Shown piece by piece: positions 27,002 through 34,461 of a DNA stretch of 64,000 bases. Source of the DNA: Rhizobium sp. R634 (GTDB lineage Bacteria; Pseudomonadota; Alphaproteobacteria; Rhizobiales; Rhizobiaceae); assembly GCF_002211305.1 (NCBI RefSeq), contig NZ_LOKW01000008.1:1-64000 (forward strand), in the 5' to 3' direction. The notes under the pieces are model-generated. The model had not been told where the DNA came from and did no database searches. It saw nothing but the letters and a program-made list of their open reading frames with translations. Position 1 is the stretch's first letter. Each line of letters begins with the position of its first letter. Both the position numbers and the translations under genes were made by a program.

Positions 27002-28213
27002 TCACGAGGCGTAGGCCGGCCGGGCCGCGCGCCAGACCAGGGGAACCAAAACCAGGGCCACAGCCGGAAGCACGATCCAGTTGATCGTTTCCCAGCCGGA
27101 GCTGTGCAGCAGCGATCCCGATGAGAAGGAGGCGCAGGCGACCGTTCCGAAGACGAGGAAGTCGTTCGCGCCCTGAACCTTGCTGCGTTCGGCCGGCGTG
27201 TGGCAGTCCGCCACCATGGCGGTGGCGCCGATGAAGCCGAAGTTCCAGCCGATCCCGAGCAGGACGAGCGAAATCCAGAAATGGGCGATGTCGAAGCCGG
27301 AAAGCGCAACCGCTGCCGAGCCGCCGATGAGCAGCAGGCCGACGGCCGCCACCCGCTCCTTGCCGAAGCGCACCATCAGCCGCCCGGTCACGAAGCTCGG
27401 TCCGTACATGGCCAGGATATGCCACTGGATGCCGAGCGCGGCCTGGTCGATCGAATGGCCGTGCCCCACCATAGCGATCGGGGAGGCGGTCATCACGAAG
27501 GTCATCAGCCCGTAGGAGACGACGCCCGTCGCGATCGCCAGGAGATAACGCGGCGATGAGAGGATCTGGAACAGCGGACGCTCCGCATGGCTCTCCCGGC
27601 CCACGGTTTTCTGCGGCGAGGATGCGCGCAGCAGAAAGAGGATCGGGAAGGCGAGTGCGGCGAGGGCGGCCTGGCTGACGAAGCTTCCGGCGAATGGCGT
27701 TCCCGGAACCGCATCACGCGTCCAGATGACGAGCTGCGGCCCGATGATCGCCGCCGCGAGGCCGCCGATCATCACACGGGCGATCGCCCTCTGGCTCTCG
27801 GCTCCGCTGGCATTGTCGGTCGCGGCGAAACGGTAGCTCTGCACATAGGACGAATAGAAGCCGGCAAGGCAGGTGCCGAGGCAGAAGATGATGAAACTGC
27901 CGAGCACGATGCCGGCCGCGGCGATCAGGCCGGAGACGGTGCCGATCATCGTGCCGAGCAGATAGCCCGCCCGCCGCCCGAAGCGGCGCATCACATAGGC
28001 CGCCGGCAGGGTTCCGAGCGCCAGCCCGAGATTGAGCAGGCTGACCGGCAGGGTGATGAGATCGGGATCGGGCGACAGCTGCTGCCCCACGAGCCCGCCG
28101 AGCGAAACGACCACGGGCGCGTTCGCGCCGCCGAAGGCCTGGGCGAGCGTCAGGATCCATGAGTTGCGCCTTGCGATCTCAGGGTCTGCCGAAACTTGCT
28201 GGATGACGTTCAT
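27002..28213 (-). CDS. Major facilitator superfamily transporter
   Basis: A 403-residue inner-membrane carrier with about 12 helices and the loop 2-3 signature in RRFGRRAGYLLGTMIG. Last gene of a four-gene operon (SDR, cupin, flavin oxidase, MFS); its start overlaps the oxidase stop by four bases, so it is made in step with the enzymes. It probably moves the substrate or product of that pathway, or exports a toxic analogue. The specific substrate is not predictable. C-terminus ends in VWRAARPAYAS. Confidence 0.9.
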   Translation of the reverse strand: MNVIQQVSADPEIARRNSWILTLAQAFGGANAPVVVSLGGLVGQQLSPDPDLITLPVSLLNLGLALGTLPAAYVMRRFGRRAGYLLGTMIGTVSGLIAAAGIVLGSFIIFCLGTCLAGFYSSYVQSYRFAATDNASGAESQRAIARVMIGGLAAAIIGPQLVIWTRDAVPGTPFAGSFVSQAALAALAFPILFLLRASSPQKTVGRESHAERPLFQILSSPRYLLAIATGVVSYGLMTFVMTASPIAMVGHGHSIDQAALGIQWHILAMYGPSFVTGRLMVRFGKERVAAVGLLLIGGSAAVALSGFDIAHFWISLVLLGIGWNFGFIGATAMVADCHTPAERSKVQGANDFLVFGTVACASFSSGSLLHSSGWETINWIVLPAVALVLVPLVWRAARPAYAS

Positions 28214-29313
28214 TCTCTATCCATCTTGGACCGGATCTCGGCGACCGCCCGCTTGGCGGCGATGACGGCGCCGGCGAGATAGCCGGGTTCGGTTTCGCTG
28301 GTCTCGCTTCCGGCGAGCAGAAGGCGGGCTTCCCATGGGCCGGATACCCAGCGCGGGCTTCCTGGTATCGGATGTCCGCCGCCGGAACGGTCCGCTGCGA
28401 TCGACGTCAGCGAATCGGCAGCCCAATCCTTCAGCAGGGTTGCGCCCGGGGCAAGCGCATCGGGGCCGAAAAGTCTCGCAAGCTGTGCGAGGCATGCCTG
28501 CTTCAAAACCTCCTCGCCAAGCGCGGCGCGCTGATCCGCCCCGACGCCAAGGAAGCCGAAGAGCGCGGCCTTGCCCGAGGCGGTTGTCGCATCGTGGATT
28601 TCGACCAGCGGCCCGACCATGCTCTGCGCCGTGCCGGAGAGGCCGTTTACGCGCCAGAAGGGCTTGTCGTAGATCGCGAAAAACTTTGCATGCGGCGCCA
28701 TCCATGTCGGCGTGTCGCGCCAGCGGGCGGCGGTTGCCGGATCCTGCGGGGGCGTAAACGTGACCGCCGCCTCCAGGAGCCGCGGCGGCAGGGCGGCGAC
28801 GACGAACTCCGCATGCAGGCTCTCCGCGCTGCCCTCGCGCGTCCGGACGGTGAGCCGGACGCCGTCTTCGGCGAGGTCCATCGCCGTCACCTTCGTGTCG
28901 AGAAGGATGCGCTCGGCGGGAAGCTCCCCCGCCAGCGCGCGGATCGCCGCCGCCGTTCCGCCTGCGAGCCGCATGGACTGCTGGTCCAGAGCCGCCGGCA
29001 GATAGCGCTGCGGCTTCTCGCGCGACATGCGTTCGAAGACGACAGCGCCCTCGCTGTTCTGGCCGAAGGAGCGAAGCCCGAGTTCCCCGACGAGCGTCGC
29101 CATCGCCGGCTGCATCTCGGGCCAGTACCAGGAAGGGCCGAGATCGAAGCCGTCTTCGGCCGGCATGCCGGATTGATCGGCCGTCAGGATGCGGCCGCCG
29201 AGCCGGCCACGCGCTTCCACCAGCAGGGTGTCGGTGCCGGACGCATGGAGTGCGCGCGCCGCATAAAGCCCGGCGAGACCGCCGCCGACGACGGCTGCTT
29301 TGCAAGCCTTCAT
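28210..29313 (-). CDS. FAD-dependent amine oxidase-type flavoenzyme
   Basis: A 367-residue flavoprotein with the N-terminal dinucleotide-binding motif VVGGGLAGLYAARAL followed by LLVEARGRLGGRI, the arrangement of the amine oxidase/phytoene desaturase group. A C-terminal GSETSETEPGYLAGAV is the second FAD-binding piece. It is shorter than classical monoamine oxidases (about 450-500), so substrate-domain insertions are reduced. Third gene of the operon: it starts one base after the cupin stop and overlaps the MFS start by ATGA. Substrate unknown. Confidence 0.9.
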   Translation of the reverse strand: MKACKAAVVGGGLAGLYAARALHASGTDTLLVEARGRLGGRILTADQSGMPAEDGFDLGPSWYWPEMQPAMATLVGELGLRSFGQNSEGAVVFERMSREKPQRYLPAALDQQSMRLAGGTAAAIRALAGELPAERILLDTKVTAMDLAEDGVRLTVRTREGSAESLHAEFVVAALPPRLLEAAVTFTPPQDPATAARWRDTPTWMAPHAKFFAIYDKPFWRVNGLSGTAQSMVGPLVEIHDATTASGKAALFGFLGVGADQRAALGEEVLKQACLAQLARLFGPDALAPGATLLKDWAADSLTSIAADRSGGGHPIPGSPRWVSGPWEARLLLAGSETSETEPGYLAGAVIAAKRAVAEIRSKMDRE

Positions 29314-29314
29314 G

Positions 29315-30016
29315 TCACTTGTCCTTGGGGAGTTCGGGATTGTCGAAGAGGCAGACGTCCTGATGCAGGAGCGGCGCGGATTTATACCAGACGCGGGCGC
29401 CTTGCCCTCCTGTCCTGGCGTGAAGCGGCTGCCCGGCCGGCAGGCGAAGCCAGCTCCAGCGGCCGAGAGCGTCGCCCGCCTCGGTAAAGCCGCCGTCGAT
29501 CACCAGCAGTTCCAAGCCTCTAGGGTTGGCGACCTCGACATCGGCATCCGGGCGCCAATCCTCCAGCATCACGCACTCGTCCGACCCGTCGAAAAGTATC
29601 CTCGACGAGGCGACGCCGGCCCGCGACTCGGACGGCCGGCCTTCGCCGGGCAGGCGGACGATGCGTTCGCGATCGGTGGCCTTGAACTGCCAGAGCTTGA
29701 CCAGGATCGTGCATCCGCGCTCGCTCCGCGGCGCATGGCCTGACCGGGGCGGGTTGCGGACATAGCTGCCGGCGGGGAAATCGCCGCTCTCGTCCTGAAA
29801 GACGCCGTCGAGGACGAAAAACTCCTCTCCGCCAGGATGGCGATGGTGCAAGAACCGGCTTTCGCTGATGTAGCGGACGATCGATGTCGCGCGGGCCTTC
29901 TCGCCGCCGATCCTGAAAAGCATGCGGCGGTCGACGCCCTTTATCGGGCTCGGCACCCAGTCGAGCGCTGCGGCATGGACGAGGATGCGCCTGGAGAGGT
30001 CTTCGTTCAAAAGCAT
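29315..30016 (-). CDS. Double-cupin (ChrR-like) protein
   Basis: A 233-residue protein with two cupin halves. The first has metal-ligand candidates in SRFLHHRHPGGEEFFVLDG (His57, His58, His60, Glu64/65), followed by RSGHAPRSERGC. The second half (about 125-225) repeats the fold with weaker ligands (DALGRWSWLRLPAGQPLH). This is the layout of the ChrR cupin domain, but no zinc-binding anti-sigma part and no sigma factor gene is next to it, so an enzymatic or binding role is more likely. The ATG lies one base beyond the SDR stop. Confidence 0.85.
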   Translation of the reverse strand: MLLNEDLSRRILVHAAALDWVPSPIKGVDRRMLFRIGGEKARATSIVRYISESRFLHHRHPGGEEFFVLDGVFQDESGDFPAGSYVRNPPRSGHAPRSERGCTILVKLWQFKATDRERIVRLPGEGRPSESRAGVASSRILFDGSDECVMLEDWRPDADVEVANPRGLELLVIDGGFTEAGDALGRWSWLRLPAGQPLHARTGGQGARVWYKSAPLLHQDVCLFDNPELPKDK

Positions 30017-30017
30017 G

Positions 30018-30764
30018 TCAAAGCTCCGATCTGCCGCCGTCGACGACGATCTCCGCTCCGAGCATATAGCTCGAAGCCTCGCTTGCCAGGAAGAGCACGG
30101 CGGCCGCGATCTCCTCCGGCCTGCCCATGCGCCCGAGCGGCACCTGCGCGCCGACACGGTCGGCATAGGCGCGGAACTCTTCCTCGCTCTGGTTCTTGCC
30201 GCGATGGATCGGTGTCTCGATCGAACCGGGGCTGACGGCATTGACCCTGATCTTCCTGTCGAGCAGTTCCGCCGACATCGTTCTGGCGAAGGAGCGGACC
30301 GCCGCCTTCGAGGCGGACAGGATTGCCCGGCCCGGCGTTCCGACCTGGTTGAGCCAGGAGGTGTTGAGCACGATCGAGCCGCCCTCGCGCATCAGCGGCA
30401 GCATTGCCTGCACGGTGAAAAAGACGCCCTTGACGTTCACATCCATTATCTTGTGATAGGTCGCCTCGTCGGTCGTCGCGAGCGGTGTGCCGAGGGCGGC
30501 GCCCGCATTCGCGAACAGGATGTCCAGCGATCCGAACACCTCCTTTATCCTGCCGCTTGCGAGGATCAGATCCTCGCGGGAGGAAACGTCCGCCTGGATC
30601 GGGAGGACATCGCCGCCGAGCTCGGCGGCCGCAAGGGCGAGTTTTTCCTGAGACCGTCCCGTGATCGCGATGCGGGCGCCGTTATCGCGCAGCATCCGCG
30701 CGGCGGCGAGGCCGATGCCGCTCGAACCGCCGGTCACCAATGCGGTCTTTCCTGTCAGAACCAT
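30018..30764 (-). CDS. SDR-family protein lacking the catalytic tyrosine
   Basis: A 248-residue short-chain dehydrogenase fold: cofactor loop TGGSSGIGLAAARML, ADVSSREDL, NAG motif LFANAGAALG, and the C-terminal VDGG. At the active site the usual Y-x-x-x-K reads LSASKAAV: the lysine is kept, the tyrosine is leucine (codon CTG). The serine position is in VLNTSW. Standard SDR catalysis therefore looks impaired, or another residue takes the role. First gene of the four-gene operon and divergent from the LysR regulator at 30865. Confidence 0.9.
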   Translation of the reverse strand: MVLTGKTALVTGGSSGIGLAAARMLRDNGARIAITGRSQEKLALAAAELGGDVLPIQADVSSREDLILASGRIKEVFGSLDILFANAGAALGTPLATTDEATYHKIMDVNVKGVFFTVQAMLPLMREGGSIVLNTSWLNQVGTPGRAILSASKAAVRSFARTMSAELLDRKIRVNAVSPGSIETPIHRGKNQSEEEFRAYADRVGAQVPLGRMGRPEEIAAAVLFLASEASSYMLGAEIVVDGGRSEL

Positions 30765-30864
30765 GCGTCAATCCTCTCGTTTGCGGCGAGTCTATCGCGG
30801 GGATTTGCGTTCGCGAGGAAAAGACGCCATATCGGATAGAAAGAAAAACTTTGTCGTGAAGCCT

Positions 30865-31776
30865 ATGAGAAACCTCACCAGACTACGCTCGCTGCAGGCA
30901 CTGGAGGCTTCCGCCCGGCATGGCAGCTTCGTCGGGGCGGCCACCGAACTCGACGTCACGCCGCCGGCCGTCGGCCAGCTTGTCCGCTCTTTGGAGGACT
31001 GGGTCGGATATCCCCTGTTCCGGAGAAGCCGCTCCGGCGCGGAGCGCCTGACGCCGGTCGACGAGGCGCAGGACGCCCTCGAAGACATCGCCCAGGGGCT
31101 CGACCTTCTCGAATCCGGCCTTCGGAAGCTGCGCGGCCGCAAGGCCCGGTCGGTCGTGATGGTGACGGCCTCGCAGGCGCTGGTCGCGAACTGGCTTATA
31201 TCAAGGCTCGAAGATTTTTCCTCGGCCTATCCCGGCATCGACGTCCGGCTCGACGTTTCGGACCGGGTCATCGATCTCGCCCAGGGCGAGGCGGATATCG
31301 GCATCAGATGCGGCCTGGGTTCCTGGAAGGGGGTGCGGTCCACCTTCCTGATGGGCGAAGAGATCATCGCCGTCTGCCATAACCGGCTCCTGCCTGCCGA
31401 TCGCGATGTGACCGCAGGATGGATCGCCGAGCAGACGCTGATCCACGACGGAACGCCCCATCCCGGCGGCGACTTTCCGAGCTGGGGCGAGTGGCTCGCC
31501 CGAGCCGGCGCCAATCAGGCGCCCGCCGACGGCGGCCTGAAGATCAATTCGACCGCCGCCGTCATCCACGCGGCGGTCGCGGCAAGAGGGGTCGCCCTGG
31601 TGCGAAAGGCGCTCGTGGCGCAGGAACTGGACAGCGGCCGATTGGTGCATCTGCTGCCGGAGGTCCGCTGGCCCGTCAAATGGGCCTATTACATCGTCGC
31701 CGCGCCCAAGGCTCTGCGACGGCACGAGGTCGCCGCGTTTCACGACTGGCTGGCGGGGCGCTCCCTGCAGCGATGA
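30865..31776 (+). CDS. LysR-family transcriptional regulator (GcvA-like)
   Basis: A 303-residue regulator. Winged HTH at the N-terminus (LRSLQALEASARHGSFVGAA then VTPPAVGQLVRSLEDWVG), followed by the effector domain with VTASQALVANWLISRL and RLDVSDRVIDLAQGEADIGIR, typical of the GcvA branch. Transcribed divergently from the SDR-cupin-oxidase-MFS operon 100 bases away, so it most likely controls it. An imperfect candidate site, TCGCG-N12-CGCGA (30795-30816), is in the gap. ATG 30865 is used; a GTG nine bases upstream is possible. Confidence 0.92.
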   Translation: MRNLTRLRSLQALEASARHGSFVGAATELDVTPPAVGQLVRSLEDWVGYPLFRRSRSGAERLTPVDEAQDALEDIAQGLDLLESGLRKLRGRKARSVVMVTASQALVANWLISRLEDFSSAYPGIDVRLDVSDRVIDLAQGEADIGIRCGLGSWKGVRSTFLMGEEIIAVCHNRLLPADRDVTAGWIAEQTLIHDGTPHPGGDFPSWGEWLARAGANQAPADGGLKINSTAAVIHAAVAARGVALVRKALVAQELDSGRLVHLLPEVRWPVKWAYYIVAAPKALRRHEVAAFHDWLAGRSLQR

Positions 31777-31798
31777 TCGCGGGCGGCCGTCGCCGCCG

Positions 31799-32287
31799 CT
31801 ATTCGAGCATGACGACGGCTTCGACTTCGAACAGCATGGGGTCGATTGCAAGCTTGGGCACGGGGATCAGCGTCTGCGCTGGCAATGCGTCGCCGAACAT
31901 CTCCTTGACGTTTCTGGTCAGCACCTCGAGCTTGGACATGTCGTGATCGACCACGAACACCGTGAGTTTGGCGACCTGATCCGGCCTTGCGCCGAGCGCA
32001 TCGAGGGCGGCGCTGAGGTTTGCGTAGGCCTGCTTCACCTGGACGGCGAAGTCAGGCGACAAGGCTCCGGTGCCGTCCTGGCCGCCCTGTCCGGAGATGT
32101 AGGCGAGCCGCGCCTGGCGGGGCACGATGACGGCGGTGCTGTAGCCGTTCGGCGTCGGGTCGTAGAGCGTCTGCGGATTGACGATGGTCAGCTTGCGGTC
32201 ATCCGCATTCGCCGTCGTCATGTTTTGAACTCCTGTCGTCATGATGATGATGCCTCCAATGAGCAGATGCTTGATTGCGCGTGACAT
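31799..32287 (-). CDS. RidA-family protein with likely signal peptide
   Basis: A 162-residue protein of the RidA/YjgF family (imine deaminase fold). The N-terminus MSRAIKHLLIGGIIIMTTGV followed by a polar stretch and ANA-DD looks like a cleavable signal peptide, so the mature protein may be periplasmic, unusual for the family. ATG 32287 has CAGGGG upstream. However ATG 32221 has GGAG eight bases upstream and would give a 140-residue cytosolic form, so the start is not settled. In the RidA core, the usual arginine near LIPVPKLAIDPMLFEVEA is replaced, which weakens the case for imine deaminase activity. Divergent from a TetR regulator. Confidence 0.85.
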   Translation of the reverse strand: MSRAIKHLLIGGIIIMTTGVQNMTTANADDRKLTIVNPQTLYDPTPNGYSTAVIVPRQARLAYISGQGGQDGTGALSPDFAVQVKQAYANLSAALDALGARPDQVAKLTVFVVDHDMSKLEVLTRNVKEMFGDALPAQTLIPVPKLAIDPMLFEVEAVVMLE

Positions 32288-32308
32288 GGTTTCCCCTGCA
32301 GGATCGAA

Positions 32309-32358
32309 TTGACTCGTACAATGTACGATTGGATGGCATCGTACATCGTACGAGTCAA
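32309..32358. promoter_or_regulatory. Fifty-base inverted repeat: paired TetR operators
   Basis: The 50 bases form one long inverted repeat with 21-base arms (one mismatch) and an 8-base centre. Each arm holds its own smaller palindrome: TCGTACAATGTACGA (32314-32328, perfect 7-bp arms) and TCGTACATCGTACGA (32339-32353). Centres are 25 bp apart. Each outer end reads TTGACT outward in, which could serve as the -35 box of the two divergent promoters. It lies 21 bases from the RidA ATG and about 64 from the TetR start. Confidence 0.85.
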
Positions 32359-32422
32359 CAGTCAGGATCGACATTCCCCAAGTCTCGGCTTAAATCGGCA
32401 TAGTGATCGACAGGGAAGACGG

Positions 32423-33115
32423 ATGGCAGGCAAACGCAGCGGCGCGCAGAGCAGACGGCCTCGAGGGAAAGCTGCGTCACCGCGCTCCGTGCGGGAGCCT
32501 GGCAATGAACCGGCTCTGTCTCTGGAACGGATCGTGGCGACCGCGGTCGAACTGCTGGATGCCGAGGGCATCGACGGATTGACGATGCGGCGGCTCGCCG
32601 ATCGTCTGGGTTCAGGTGCGATGAGCCTTTATTGGCATGTCGAAAACAAAGAGAAAGTCTTCGATCTGGCGCTCGACTCGGTGCTCGAATATCGAGTGTC
32701 CGAGCCGGCCGGATCGCGGGACTGGCGCGGGGAAATCGTCCAAATGCTTGAGGACTGGCGCGCCAACATGCTGCGCCATCCCTGGTCGGCATCGCTGCTG
32801 CCGCGCCGGGCGCTCGGCCCGAACATCCTCGCTCGCCTGGAGCGGCTGAACAAGATCCTGTCCGGCGCCGGTGTCGCTGAGGCCGACTTGAACGTGGCGA
32901 TATGGTCGCTCTGGAACTACGTGATCGGCGCTACCGTCACCCGGGCGAATTTCGATCTTTCGCAGGAGGACAGGGCGGCCGCGCAAGAGCGCCTTGCCGA
33001 TCTCGGCGAACGCTACCCGGCACTCGCACGCTCCCGTCTGCTGCTCGACGACGATTGGGACGGCGCTTTCCGGAAAGGCCTCGACTTCCTGCTCGACGGC
33101 CTCGCTCCGAGATAA
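32423..33115 (+). CDS. TetR-family transcriptional regulator
   Basis: A 230-residue repressor. A basic N-terminal extension (about 1-35) precedes the HTH domain: LSLERIVATAVELLDAEG, LTMRRLADRLGSGAMSLYWH then VENKEKVFDLALD. This pattern and the C-terminal ligand domain (LEDWRANMLRHPWSASLL) match the TetR_C_1 group that includes the tetracycline repressor itself. It very likely binds the paired operators at 32309-32358 and controls itself and the divergent RidA-like gene. ATG 32423 follows AGGGAAGACGG. Confidence 0.93.
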   Translation: MAGKRSGAQSRRPRGKAASPRSVREPGNEPALSLERIVATAVELLDAEGIDGLTMRRLADRLGSGAMSLYWHVENKEKVFDLALDSVLEYRVSEPAGSRDWRGEIVQMLEDWRANMLRHPWSASLLPRRALGPNILARLERLNKILSGAGVAEADLNVAIWSLWNYVIGATVTRANFDLSQEDRAAAQERLADLGERYPALARSRLLLDDDWDGAFRKGLDFLLDGLAPR

Positions 33116-33261
33116 CGAGTTGCACCACGCGCCGACCATCGGCAATTATCGGTGGCAAGAAACACAAAGGCTTAGTAACGTAGGCTCGCTGCAACCGCCC
33201 ATATTGCCTGGGCCAGCTTCAGTCTATGCAGCGATCTTCGGACGGCGCGGAGACGAGGACC

Positions 33262-34173
33262 ATGAGTGAAACGCGGCGCAAGCTGACGACGATCTTCTGT
33301 GCTGACGTGCAGGACTATACACGGCTGATGGGCGCCGACGAGGAGGGGACGCTGGCAACGCTGAAGCGTTGCCGGGAGGCGATGGGGCACCTGATCGAAA
33401 GCCATGGCGGCCGCGTCGTCAACACCTGGGGCGACGGACTGATCGCTGATTTTCCGAGCGTGGTCGAGGCGGTGCGTGCTGCCGTCGATACCCAGAACGA
33501 ACTTGCCGGCTTCAATGCCGGCCGCCCGAGCGACGGGCGCATGCTCTTCCGCATCGGCATCAATCTCGGCGATGTGATCGTCGAAGGCGACGACATCTAT
33601 GGCGACGGCGTCAACATCGCTGCGCGGCTGCAGACCTCGGCGGCGCCCGGAGGCATCGTGATTTCGAGCACCGTCTACGACCAGGTGCGAAACAAGGTGG
33701 CCGTCGGTTTCGAGTTTCTCGGGCCGCTGGTCGTCAAGAATGTCGAAGAGGGTGTGCCGAGCTATGCGGTCAGGATCGGCGGCGGGAGCGAGGAGGCGGC
33801 GCCTGCCGAAAGGCCGGCTGCCCGGCCGCTGCCCGTCGCCGCCGCCGCCGTGGATGCGGCAAGGCCGGTTCCCGGCAAACGCAGGCTGTTTGCCGTACTC
33901 GGCGTCATCGCCGCCGTGCTGATCGGCATCAATCTCCTGTCGTGGCAGGGCGTTTTCTGGGCGCGTTTCCCCGTGCTTGTGCTTGCGGTGGTCGCGGCGC
34001 TCATCTGGAATCGCGGGCAGACCTGGTTCGACCGCAAGTCCGCTGCCTTCGCGATCGTGGCGCTCGGCATTATCGGCATCAACCTGTTCACCTGGGAAGG
34101 CCGCTTCTGGGCGGTCTGGCCGATGCTGGGGCTGGCGGCGGCGGCCGGCCTGCGGTGGTCGTTGCGCCGCTAG
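33262..34173 (+). CDS. Class III adenylate/guanylate cyclase with membrane tail
   Basis: A 303-residue protein. Cyclase homology domain at the N-terminus: metal-binding aspartates in FCADVQDYTRLM (Asp15) and GDGLIADF (Asp58), and transition-state residues in DGVNIAARLQ. The lysine that usually precedes the second aspartate (K-T-x-G-D) is asparagine here (NTWGD). After a proline-alanine linker (about 175-210) come four hydrophobic stretches that read as two helical hairpins containing the repeated motifs GINLLSWQG and GINLFTWEG, placing the catalytic domain on the inner membrane. The ligand and exact nucleotide product are unclear. Confidence 0.9.
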   Translation: MSETRRKLTTIFCADVQDYTRLMGADEEGTLATLKRCREAMGHLIESHGGRVVNTWGDGLIADFPSVVEAVRAAVDTQNELAGFNAGRPSDGRMLFRIGINLGDVIVEGDDIYGDGVNIAARLQTSAAPGGIVISSTVYDQVRNKVAVGFEFLGPLVVKNVEEGVPSYAVRIGGGSEEAAPAERPAARPLPVAAAAVDAARPVPGKRRLFAVLGVIAAVLIGINLLSWQGVFWARFPVLVLAVVAALIWNRGQTWFDRKSAAFAIVALGIIGINLFTWEGRFWAVWPMLGLAAAAGLRWSLRR

Positions 34174-34357
34174 AGCCGCCTCTGGTTTTGCCGCGCAATC
34201 TTGCCTCGAAATCGGTCGCGTCAAGACGTTTTCCAGCTTCGTTCAAGCAAAAGTGAGCGCCGGGGTTATTTCCATTCTTTGCTGATATTACAAATCGGTA
34301 ATGCCGGGTGCTTATGCTTGCCGTTAAGCTGTAAACGCGCGATATTGTCGCATCAGC

Positions 34358-34406
34358 AGGGAATCTTGTTCCCTGGGGATCCGGACCCCTGGGGGATCTC
34401 GATCCC
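34358..34406 (+). promoter_or_regulatory. Three tandem small hairpins in the efflux operon leader
   Basis: Consecutive inverted repeats: AGGGAA-5 nt-TTCCCT (34358-34374), GGGG-7 nt-CCCC (34375-34389) and GGGATC-2 nt-GATCCC (34393-34406), ending 55 bases before the ATG of the adaptor gene. They could be an operator array or an mRNA leader structure. The 34174-34357 stretch before them shows no gene. Confidence 0.5.
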
Positions 34407-34461
34407 GCAGCGCCTCTTTCGACCGACCCTGGTCCAACCTCGAGTCCCTCCGGAGACGTGA

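Noticed and set aside
29315..30016. Cupin gene as a ChrR anti-sigma factor
   Set aside because: No zinc-binding N-terminal domain and no sigma factor gene next to it; only the cupin fold is shared.
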